61,571 nt of DNA from Chloroflexota bacterium (GTDB lineage: Bacteria; Chloroflexota; Limnocylindria; Limnocylindrales; CSP1-4), in the NCBI GenBank assembly GCA_021783095.1, contig JAJXUG010000023.1, positions 1 to 61,571 on the forward strand. The letters are read 5' to 3'. A program made the position numbers and the translations under genes. Positions 55,847-61,571 of this stretch are shown here, in pieces. The notes under the pieces are model-generated. The model searched no databases. It had not been told where the DNA came from and saw nothing but the letters and a program-made list of their open reading frames with translations. The stretch's first letter is position 1. Every line of letters starts with the position of its first letter.

Positions 55847-55852
55847 ATCGTA
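55847..55852 (-). promoter_or_regulatory. -10 element (TACGAT) of the TerB/YCII gene
   Basis: TACGAT on the reverse strand, 31 bases upstream of the start. The gene has a short leader with a GGAG site. Confidence 0.5.
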
Positions 55853-56003
55853 GCGGAGGAGCCGGCGACACCCCGCTTGGCACGCGCGAGCCGATCCCGG
55901 CGGCGTTCACGGCCGGGATCGGCTCGCGGGGCGCGGCCCATGCGCCCGGGAGGGGAGCGGGCGTGGGTCAGTCCTTGGCGCCCAGGGAGGGAGCTGGGTC
56001 GGG

Positions 56004-56474
56004 TCAGCCCTTGGCGGCTGCGAGAGTCCCGGTCGCGGTGGCCGTCCCCGAGGTCACCGTGATGCCGAGGGTGTCCTTGGCCATGACGTCAGTCTTCAGC
56101 GCGGCCATCTGCTTGGCGTTGAGGTGGACGAGGAACGAGCGGACGCCGCGGTGGGACCTGACCGACTTGGTGACGTCGACCACTGTCATGGTCGTCGTCT
56201 GGTCCGCCAGGGTGACATCGACCTTGGAGCCGGCCTTGAGGCCGCGAACCTGCACCTCGAGCCAGCCGAAGCGCCAGCCGGAGGCGGCGAACAGGCGGGC
56301 GCTGACGCGCAGGCCGTCGCCCTTGAAGGCGGCGGTCCAGTGGTGGGCGGCCGGGGCCCGCACGGTCGTCGGCGTCGTTGGCGTCGTCCGCACGGTGGCC
56401 GGGGCGGCTGCGAGAGCGGATGACGCCGCGGCGAGGGACAGGATCGCGGCGCCGAGGAGGCTGACCTTGCGCAT
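56004..56474 (-). CDS. Small secreted protein of unknown function
   Basis: A 156-residue protein with a clear Sec signal peptide (MRKVSLLGAAILSLAAASSALA, cleavage after ALA), then a Thr-rich segment (VRTTPTTPTTVRAP) and a beta-rich domain (WRFGWLEVQVRGLKAGSKVDVTLA, FLVHLNAKQMAALKTDVMAKDTLGITV). No Cys and no known family. The ATG is preceded by an excellent AAGGAG site at five bases. It is probably exported, soluble or wall-associated. Confidence 0.75.
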   Translation of the reverse strand: MRKVSLLGAAILSLAAASSALAAAPATVRTTPTTPTTVRAPAAHHWTAAFKGDGLRVSARLFAASGWRFGWLEVQVRGLKAGSKVDVTLADQTTTMTVVDVTKSVRSHRGVRSFLVHLNAKQMAALKTDVMAKDTLGITVTSGTATATGTLAAAKG

Positions 56475-56594
56475 GGTGGCTCCTTCTGCGGCCGGCGTGT
56501 CCGGCACTCGTGGGGAGGAACGACGAGCTCGGCAGATGGTTCGGGCCTGGCCGGCCAAGGTTGGGGTGACGTCTGCTTCAGAAACCGCAACCTG

Positions 56595-57755
56595 TCAGCG
56601 AGTGAGCTCCTCGAGATCCTCGCCGTTGATCAGCTCGATCCCGTGCTCCTGGGCGAGGTCGCGCGCCGGATCCGTGAAGTCCGACGTGGTGACGAGGACC
56701 AGGTGCTCGGCGCGGTGGTGGCGGAGGCCCAGCGCCATCAGCAGCTGGACGTCCCGCGAGCCCACGGGGTGGCCGGGCGCGTAGCGCTTGCACTGGACGA
56801 CGGTCGAGCGCCCCCCGGGGCCGGTGCCCGCGAGGTCGGCGACGAGATCGCCGGGTCCGCCGGTCGGCCTGAGCCGATACCCGTGGCGTCCGAGGACCTG
56901 GCCGACCGCCACCTCGAACTCCGTCGGGGTCAACGCCAGGAAGTCGTCCACGGACGCCCGGACTGGCCCCGCCCTGCGACGCAGCGCGGTCAGCGACACC
57001 GCCGCAGTCGCCGCCAGCACCGGTCCCACGGCGCCCCCGATGCCGAGCGCGGCACCCGGACCCGGGGCCGGCCCGCCCAGCGCCAAAGCGACGACCGAGG
57101 CCCCGTCAACCGCGAGCAGCGCCAGCCCCAGCCAGCCGAGCACCGACCAGCCGGTGCGCTTGGCCCTCGTGATCAGGCCCGCGTCCGGACTGGTGCGCAT
57201 GCGGCGTGTCGTCAGGGCGAGCAGGACGAGGATGGCGGCAACCGCAGCGGCCACCCGCGGCGTCACCGCCGACGTGAGTCCCGCCGACAGCGCCAGTCCG
57301 CCGACGAAGGCCAGCCCGACAACCCAGACCCGCACGAGCCGAGCGAGGTCCAGCCGCAGCAGGATGTGCGAGGCGCGGAGCGCTCCGTCGGCCAGGTCGT
57401 CGAGTCCGACCCCGTCGGGATCGCCGGCTTCGTCTGCGTCGCCGTCGGCGTCGTCGCCCGTCCTGCTCGGCTCGTCGGCCGCGAGCGCTTCCTCGCCCGC
57501 CGTGGCATCGGCTGCCTCGCTGCGCCGCCGCGAGTCGGCAAGGTGTTCGTCGTACCTGGTCCGGCGCCCTGGGTCCGTCAGCCAGTCGCGGGCGATGTTC
57601 AGCCGCACCGCTCGGTCGCCGGCGCCGGGCCCCACCCGGTCGGGGTGGTTGCGCAGCTGGAGCGACCGATAGGCGGCCTGGATCGTCTCGGCCGATGCAC
57701 GCTCGCTGACCTCCAGCTCCGCGTACAGGTCGAACTGGGGGATCTCGTCGGCCAT
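56595..57755 (-). CDS. J-domain / membrane / Mrr-type nuclease fusion protein
   Basis: A 386-residue protein in three parts. Residues about 8-70 are a J-domain (LYAELEVSERASAETIQAAYRSLQLRNHPDR) with the HPD motif that stimulates DnaK. After an acidic linker come about four membrane helices (about 130-270). The last 110 residues are an Mrr-cat restriction-endonuclease-like domain: FEVAVGQVLGRHGYRL, catalytic Asp in GPGDLVADL, QCK in VVQCKRY, and RDVQLLMALG. The nuclease core looks intact. Such proteins are usually annotated as restriction endonucleases of unknown target. The ATG lies seven bases after CATCCT, near the local -10 consensus. Confidence 0.85.
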   Translation of the reverse strand: MADEIPQFDLYAELEVSERASAETIQAAYRSLQLRNHPDRVGPGAGDRAVRLNIARDWLTDPGRRTRYDEHLADSRRRSEAADATAGEEALAADEPSRTGDDADGDADEAGDPDGVGLDDLADGALRASHILLRLDLARLVRVWVVGLAFVGGLALSAGLTSAVTPRVAAAVAAILVLLALTTRRMRTSPDAGLITRAKRTGWSVLGWLGLALLAVDGASVVALALGGPAPGPGAALGIGGAVGPVLAATAAVSLTALRRRAGPVRASVDDFLALTPTEFEVAVGQVLGRHGYRLRPTGGPGDLVADLAGTGPGGRSTVVQCKRYAPGHPVGSRDVQLLMALGLRHHRAEHLVLVTTSDFTDPARDLAQEHGIELINGEDLEELTR

Positions 57756-57762
57756 CGCGCCG

Positions 57763-57768
57763 AGGATG
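57763..57768 (-). promoter_or_regulatory. -10 element (CATCCT) of the J-domain/Mrr gene
   Basis: On the reverse strand CATCCT, then seven bases (CGGCGCG), then the ATG at 57755. One base off TAnnnT. Confidence 0.45.
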
Positions 57769-57953
57769 CCACGGACGGCTGTGGCGCCGGGCGCGAATGC
57801 AGCGTGAAACGGCATCGCCCACCCGCCCGAGGTGGGCGGGACGGGACTGGTGCGGCCAGGAGGCTCTCCGACGCCTCCGACCCATCGCCAGGGCCAACCC
57901 TCGGCCGAACCCTGCCGCCACCATGCCGTGAATGGGGCACGGCGTGGCGGCGC

Positions 57954-58298
57954 CTAGCTTGAGCTGTACGCGCCCCGTGTCGCCTTCGGCTTGACAAAGT
58001 CCAGGTCGCGCCGGGCGGGCCCGTCGGGGGCGCGGTAGGAGAACGCCACGATGGAGGTGGCCGGGATGGTCCAGTTGCGCCCCTCGCGGTCACGCACGCC
58101 GATCTCGCCGGTCCGCGTGTCCACGCGGTGGAGGAGCGTCGAGTAGAGGAGCGTGGACGCCGCGCGCAGCCGGTCGTCCCGGTCTGCCTCGGGCAACACA
58201 TGGGCGGCGTTGTCCGCAAGGTCGGCCGCCGTGACATCCGCAACCACCGTCTGGCCGCTGGACAGGTGGATCAGGAACTCGTATGCGTCGTCTGCCAT
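57954..58298 (-). CDS. Conserved-looking small protein of unknown function
   Basis: A 114-residue soluble acidic protein: a beta-rich start (YEFLIHLSSGQTVVADVTAADLADNA), a helix, then VDTRTGEIGVRDREGRNWTIPATSIVAFSY, which reads as an SH3- or PilZ-like small barrel, and a basic C-terminus. No family is named with confidence. The ATG is six bases after TAGACT. It stands upstream of the Mrr fusion gene on the same strand, separated by about 200 bases and a separate promoter. Confidence 0.7.
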   Translation of the reverse strand: MADDAYEFLIHLSSGQTVVADVTAADLADNAAHVLPEADRDDRLRAASTLLYSTLLHRVDTRTGEIGVRDREGRNWTIPATSIVAFSYRAPDGPARRDLDFVKPKATRGAYSSS

Positions 58299-58304
58299 CG
58301 GGCG

Positions 58305-58310
58305 AGTCTA
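58305..58310 (-). promoter_or_regulatory. -10 element (TAGACT) of the 114-residue protein gene
   Basis: On the reverse strand TAGACT, then six bases (CGCCCG), then the ATG at 58298. Confidence 0.65.
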
Positions 58311-58645
58311 GCTGCCGCTCACCTTCGGCGGCGGCGCCCGGGGCTGGTTCGACGGTCACCCGACCACCGTCCGTCCTGGAGCGGGGCATTCCGAGCACTC
58401 GCCGGGTTGCCGACAACCCGACCCAGCGTCGCCGCGACCGGCCGACAGCACACCTTCCGGGATCGAGCTGTCGCCTACGAAACCGCCAAGTCCGGAGACG
58501 CCTTGGCCTCGCTGCGCCGCATCGCCACCTTCGACGAGAAGGCTCCGTCGAGCTCATCAGGAAGGGCACGATTGCGCCGATCGTGCGGAGATGGCCTTGT
58601 GACCTGTTCGGATGTGGAGTGGTGGACAAGGACCTGCCGAGATGT
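58311..58645. other. Gap downstream of tRNA-Leu
   Basis: About 335 bases. Nothing supported was seen: no good hairpin, no reading frame with start context, no repeat shared with the rest of the window. Confidence 0.5.
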
Positions 58646-58732
58646 CTGGTAGCGAAGGTGGGATTCGAACCCACACTCCCTTGCGGGAAGCGGTGTTTGA
58701 GACCGCCGCGTCTGCCGTTCCGCCACTTCGCC
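58646..58732 (-). tRNA. tRNA-Leu (anticodon CAA)
   Basis: An 87-base class II tRNA. The acceptor stem GGCGAAG pairs with CTTCGCT (G-U at the first pair). The anticodon stem GCGGT/ACCGC holds the loop CTCAAAC, giving anticodon CAA for UUG codons. The long variable arm TTCCCGCAAGGGA marks leucine. The T arm is GTGGG-TTCGAAT-CCCAC, and the 3' ACCA is encoded. A TACGAT hexamer lies exactly seven bases upstream of the mature 5' end. Confidence 0.96.
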
Positions 58733-58739
58733 CCGCGAC

Positions 58740-58745
58740 ATCGTA
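58740..58745 (-). promoter_or_regulatory. -10 element (TACGAT) of tRNA-Leu
   Basis: On the reverse strand TACGAT, then seven bases (GTCGCGG), then the first tRNA base. The spacing matches that between the same hexamer and start codons elsewhere in the window. Confidence 0.65.
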
Positions 58746-58803
58746 GCCGAGCGGGAACCCCGGGCGCCCCGCGGGCGGCCGCCCGACGGCCGCTCGGCGC
58801 CGG

Positions 58804-59520
58804 TCAGCCGCCGAGGACGGGCAGCCAGGCGATGCCGAAGGTGATGCCGGCCGCGAACAGCACGTAGCGCGCGGCCCAGGCGACGAAGCCGCCCTCACGC
58901 TCGGCGGCCTGGCGGGGCGCTGCCACCAGCATCGCGTAGTAGACCGCCGAGGCGGCGACGAGGAACCCGACCACGCCCAGGTTCGCCTGCAGGCCGCTGA
59001 GCGAGAGGCCGCGGAGGTGGTCGAGGACGCCGCCCGCCGTGATCGCGTGGACCAGTCGCCAGAAGAGGGTTCCGGTGACGAGGACGAAGGGCGTCATCAG
59101 CAGGCGGCGGACCGGGGCCGGCGCGGGCGCCGCGCGAAGGCGCAGCGCGACGGCCAGCACGACGAGGATCCCGGCGACCGCCAGCCCGACCCCCGACGAG
59201 ATGTCGAGCGCCGTCGCAGTGCTCGCGATGACCAGCAGCAGGCCGCCGGAGAAGGGCCCGCCCGCGGCCGACGTCAGGAACCCGGCGCCGGCTGTGTCGC
59301 CCGCCGGCCGCCGAACCGCGAGGCAGGCCACGGCGCCCGCGATGGCCGCCAGGCCGAGGACGCCGTCGAGCAGCCGGTTGGCAGGCAGGAGCTCGCCGGA
59401 CGTGCCCTGCGCGGCGCTCAGCAGCGGCGCGGCGATCGCCACCCAGCCGGCCAGCAGCCAGTCCTCGGCGCGCCACAGCCCAACCGCGGCGGCACGCCCG
59501 ACGTCGGCGTCCGAATCCAC
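58804..59520 (-). CDS. Polytopic membrane protein of unknown function
   Basis: A 238-residue protein with about six to seven hydrophobic segments (LLAGWVAIAAPLLSAA, LLDGVLGLAAIAGAVACLAV, GLLLVIASTATAL, VGLAVAGILVVLAVAL, MTPFVLVTGTLFWRLVHAI, LGVVGFLVAASAVYYAMLV, YVLFAAGITFGIAWLPVL). No known family. The GTG at 59520 has GAGG six bases upstream and lies eight bases after the stop of the preceding gene, so the two are probably one transcript. The frame extends farther upstream, but only as Arg-rich out-of-family sequence over the neighbour's coding strand. Confidence 0.72.
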   Translation of the reverse strand: MDSDADVGRAAAVGLWRAEDWLLAGWVAIAAPLLSAAQGTSGELLPANRLLDGVLGLAAIAGAVACLAVRRPAGDTAGAGFLTSAAGGPFSGGLLLVIASTATALDISSGVGLAVAGILVVLAVALRLRAAPAPAPVRRLLMTPFVLVTGTLFWRLVHAITAGGVLDHLRGLSLSGLQANLGVVGFLVAASAVYYAMLVAAPRQAAEREGGFVAWAARYVLFAAGITFGIAWLPVLGG

Positions 59521-59528
59521 CCGCGGCC

Positions 59529-60491
59529 TCAGCCGGGGGCGCGCTGGAGCGAGAAGCCGGTGCCGTCCATGGTGACCGTCAGCGTGTCGTCGGCGATCCA
59601 GGCGTCGACGGCCTGGTCCCGCCCGGCGAGACCCAGGTGGAGCCGCCCGTGCGCGTCGACGGACCACCGCCCGGCCATTTCGCGGCCGAACCACGTCATG
59701 ACGGCGCTCCCATCAGTCCCGAACACCGCCTTGGCGCCGGCACCCGCCCATGTGCCCGGCAGCGAGGCGGAGAGCGGGCGCGGATCACGCTGGTCGGGCG
59801 GCGGCGCAGTGGCACCCCGCACCATGTTCGCCTCGATGCGCGCCTTCTCGGCGCCGGCCAGCTGCTCGAACTCGGCTCTCGCCTCAGACCGCGCTACCTG
59901 GTCATGCGACCGTAGGCTGGGCGCAAGGGTGTGGATGAGGTCAACGGGCTGGTCGAGCGCGCCCGCCGGGAGCGCCGGGTCAGGCAGGCGCTCGAGGTTC
60001 ACGACGCGCCCACTGTGGCGCAGGACGTAGAGCGCAACGTGGCCCGCCTCCGGTGCCGCGTCGTAGGCGTCCCGGAACGCGTGGTACCGCCGTCCGCCCA
60101 CGGCCAAGTAGAGCGTGGGCGCCGCGTGGCCGCGCCCGCCGCTGACATGCACCTCCTCGCGCTCGACCGCGCCCTCGACGCGGTCGATGTGGGTGTCCCC
60201 GAGGTCGCGCGACAGGGAGTCCGCCCCGGTCAGCCCCCGGACCAGGAAGACGATGGCGCCGATGACGCACGCAGCGCCGATGAGGAGCCGCTGGTTGGCC
60301 TCGCCGGCCGGCCCTCGGCCGACGAACATGACCCCTGCGACCATGCCCAGCACGAGGGTCAGGGCGAGCTCGTTCTTCCCGTCATTTCGGGCGAATGAGG
60401 CGAACCGACGACGCTGGGCATCGGAGAGGCGCCCGGCTCGATTCTCGGCGAGGGAGGCCTCGTCGAGGGTGGCCTTTGCCTGGTCGGACAT
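59529..60491 (-). CDS. Membrane-anchored protein of unknown function
   Basis: A 320-residue protein. A cytoplasmic N-terminus (EASLAENRAGRLSDAQRRRFASFARND) leads to two adjacent membrane helices (LALTLVLGMVAGVMFVG and LLIGAACVIGAIVFLVRG), then a large domain with beta-strand pattern (APTLYLAVGGRRYHAFRDAYDA, HVALYVLRHSGRVVNLERL). A C-terminal segment (LPGTWAGAGAKAVFGTDGSAVM, then GRWSVDAHGRLHL) looks like a lipocalin/META-type barrel of the kind that senses small molecules. No family is assigned. A GGAGGT site lies five bases before the ATG. It is the first gene of a pair with the polytopic protein. Confidence 0.72.
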   Translation of the reverse strand: MSDQAKATLDEASLAENRAGRLSDAQRRRFASFARNDGKNELALTLVLGMVAGVMFVGRGPAGEANQRLLIGAACVIGAIVFLVRGLTGADSLSRDLGDTHIDRVEGAVEREEVHVSGGRGHAAPTLYLAVGGRRYHAFRDAYDAAPEAGHVALYVLRHSGRVVNLERLPDPALPAGALDQPVDLIHTLAPSLRSHDQVARSEARAEFEQLAGAEKARIEANMVRGATAPPPDQRDPRPLSASLPGTWAGAGAKAVFGTDGSAVMTWFGREMAGRWSVDAHGRLHLGLAGRDQAVDAWIADDTLTVTMDGTGFSLQRAPG

Positions 60492-60721
60492 CGCGTACCT
60501 CCGGGACGACGGGCCGCGCCGCGCGGCCCTAGGCTGGCGATCCGGTCGCGGCGGTCCCCAAGGACGTCCGCGCTGGCGCCTGTATGAGGGGTTCGGGCGA
60601 GAACGTCAAGAGATCACGTGGTCGTCGCAAGGGCGGGAACCTCCCCCGGTGCCGCGCCGTCTGGTCGGCGATGCCCAGGCAGCGCTCCCATCCCGGTCAC
60701 GAGGGCCACCCCGCCCGATGC

Positions 60722-60727
60722 TAGACT
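60722..60727 (+). promoter_or_regulatory. Possible -10 (TAGACT) of the sigma-factor operon
   Basis: Same hexamer as at 58305. No start codon lies 6-9 bases downstream, so here it would give a leader of about 35 bases. Confidence 0.4.
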
Positions 60728-60768
60728 CGCCGCGCCTCACCATTGCCCTCAGGGGGGTCGAAGCCGTC

Positions 60769-61386
60769 GTGGAGGACGCCCGGCCGCTCGACGCCGCCGA
60801 CGAACTGGTCCAGCGCCGCGACCTGATCCTGATCGAGCAGGCGCGCGACGGTTCGCTCGACGCGTTCAACGGCCTCGTCGAGCTGTACCAGGACCACCTG
60901 TTCGCCCTCGTCGTGCGCATGGTGCCGGACCGCGACCAGGCGGCCGACGCTGTGCAGGAGGCGTTCTTCTCGGCCTTCCGGAACCTCCGCTCGTTCCGCG
61001 GCGGCAGCGTGCGCTCGTGGCTCAGCCGGATCGCGATCAACGCGGCGATGGACCAGCAGCGCCTGCGCAAGCGCCGCCCGTCGCAGCCGTACCCGGAGCT
61101 CGAGGACGACGTGTGGCAGCCGCCGGCCGGACCGGACGCGGATCCGGAGCGGACGGCGCTGGGGATCGAGCGCGGCCGCGTGCTCCATGCGGCGCTGGGG
61201 ACGATCACGCCCGACCAGCGCAACGCGATCGTGCTGTTCGACGTGGAGGGCTATGACTACCAGGCGATCGCGGACCTCACGGGCGTGTCGCTCGGGACGG
61301 TCAAATCGAGGATCCACCGCGGCCGCCTGGCGCTGCGCGAGCGGCTCGCCGGCTCGATGGGCCTCTTCCGGGGGGACGAGGGATGA
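60769..61386 (+). CDS. ECF-type RNA polymerase sigma factor
   Basis: A 205-residue sigma-70 group 4 factor that redirects RNA polymerase to a regulon. Region 2 is seen in LDAFNGLVELYQDHLFALVVRMVPDRDQAADAVQEAFFSAFRNL and SVRSWLSRIAINAAMDQQR. Region 4 is seen in TITPDQRNAIVLFDVEGYDYQAIADLTGVSLGTVKSRIHRGRLAL. The frame is open from far upstream. An ATG at 60718 precedes a TAGACT hexamer at 60722-60727, so if that is the promoter, the GTG at 60769 (AGGGGGG about 11 bases upstream) is the first usable start; this choice is tentative. It overlaps the anti-sigma gene (ATGA). Confidence 0.92.
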   Translation: MEDARPLDAADELVQRRDLILIEQARDGSLDAFNGLVELYQDHLFALVVRMVPDRDQAADAVQEAFFSAFRNLRSFRGGSVRSWLSRIAINAAMDQQRLRKRRPSQPYPELEDDVWQPPAGPDADPERTALGIERGRVLHAALGTITPDQRNAIVLFDVEGYDYQAIADLTGVSLGTVKSRIHRGRLALRERLAGSMGLFRGDEG

Positions 61387-61571
61387 CCCGCATGCCCGGC
61401 CCCGCCTCCCCCCACGCCGACCACGACGGGCTCCTCGTCGCCGCCCACGCGGCGGGCGACGCGTCGGGCGCCGACCTGGAGCGCGCCGCGGCGCTGGTGG
61501 CGTCCTGCCCCGAGTGCGCCCGCCTCCACCGCGACCTGCGCGCGCTGGCGCCGGCCCTCGCCTCCGCCCCG
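61383..61571 (+). CDS. Putative zinc-binding anti-sigma factor, 3' end outside the window
   Basis: The first 63 codons of a gene whose ATG overlaps the sigma-factor stop (ATGA). HADHDGLLVAAHAAGD followed by ALVASCPECARLHRDLRAL has the spaced His and CxxC of the ZAS-type anti-sigma domain, which binds and holds its cognate ECF sigma factor, often releasing it on redox change. The rest of the protein, normally including a membrane helix, is not in the window. Confidence 0.8.
   Translation, partial: MTRMPGPASPHADHDGLLVAAHAAGDASGADLERAAALVASCPECARLHRDLRALAPALASAP

Noticed and set aside
60115..60768. Long N-terminal extension of the sigma factor (open frame from 60115; ATG at 60718)
   Set aside because: The extension has no sigma-family resemblance, and the best -10 hexamer (60722-60727) lies downstream of the ATG at 60718.

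Overview
This is a 61.6-kb, very GC-rich (visibly about 70% or more) chromosomal segment with compact gene spacing. GTG and TTG starts are frequent, and lipoprotein signals are followed by Ala/Ser/Pro tethers. The gene content (GatCAB, LigA, GroEL, NadABC, CUT1 and BMP-type transporters, no outer-membrane genes seen) fits a free-living heterotroph. It most resembles high-GC Chloroflexota (Limnocylindria-like lineages), with Actinobacteriota as the alternative. The assignment rests on gene content and style only, because no search could be run.

Layout. 0-8.8 kb: groL (5' end missing), a membrane-anchored protein, a PcrA/UvrD helicase, a DinB-fold protein and ligA. 8.9-11.7 kb: a polar amino-acid ABC transporter. 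11.8-16 kb: gatCA, a repeat-filled intergenic region, an aminotransferase and a small Cys-containing protein. 16-25.7 kb: a reverse-strand cellobiose/beta-glucoside cluster (GH1, mutarotase-like protein, GH94 cellobiose phosphorylase, CUT1 permeases, binding protein, LacI regulator with operators). 26-29.9 kb: gatB between two small membrane proteins, then a decayed PLP-enzyme gene and an HTH protein enclosed by a 27-bp direct repeat. 29.9-36.6 kb: purine nucleoside phosphorylase, a CoA-binding protein and a BMP-type nucleoside ABC transporter. 36.8-43 kb: a P450, a UroD-like protein and nadB/nadC/nadA. 43-46.8 kb: a GerMN lipoprotein, histidine kinase, response regulator and zincin. 47-54.9 kb: phosphohexomutase, threonine synthase and dnaE, with two repeat-bearing gaps. 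54.9-61.6 kb: a TerB-YCII fusion, a secreted protein, a J-domain/membrane/Mrr fusion, small and membrane proteins, tRNA-Leu(CAA), and an ECF sigma factor with the start of its anti-sigma factor.

How the genes work together. Three uptake systems are paired with matching enzymes or regulators. The cellobiose system combines transport with phosphorolysis and hydrolysis under LacI control and lacks its own ATPase gene. The nucleoside system sits beside a purine nucleoside phosphorylase. The amino-acid system is a complete three-gene set. nadA, nadB and nadC make up the de novo quinolinate route to NAD.

The most notable features are regulatory. A -10 hexamer of the form TAnnnT lies 6-9 bases upstream of the start codon of many genes, with no ribosome-binding site between. 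The same hexamer lies 7 bases upstream of the mature 5' end of the tRNA. This points to widespread leaderless transcription from promoters with no visible -35 element. In addition, each of the three transporter operons carries a strong GC hairpin immediately after the solute-binding-protein gene. I did not find a clearly new multi-gene system. The best candidates for new biology are the leaderless promoter set, the J-domain/Mrr fusion, the repeat-bounded HTH gene and the ordered intergenic repeat arrays.
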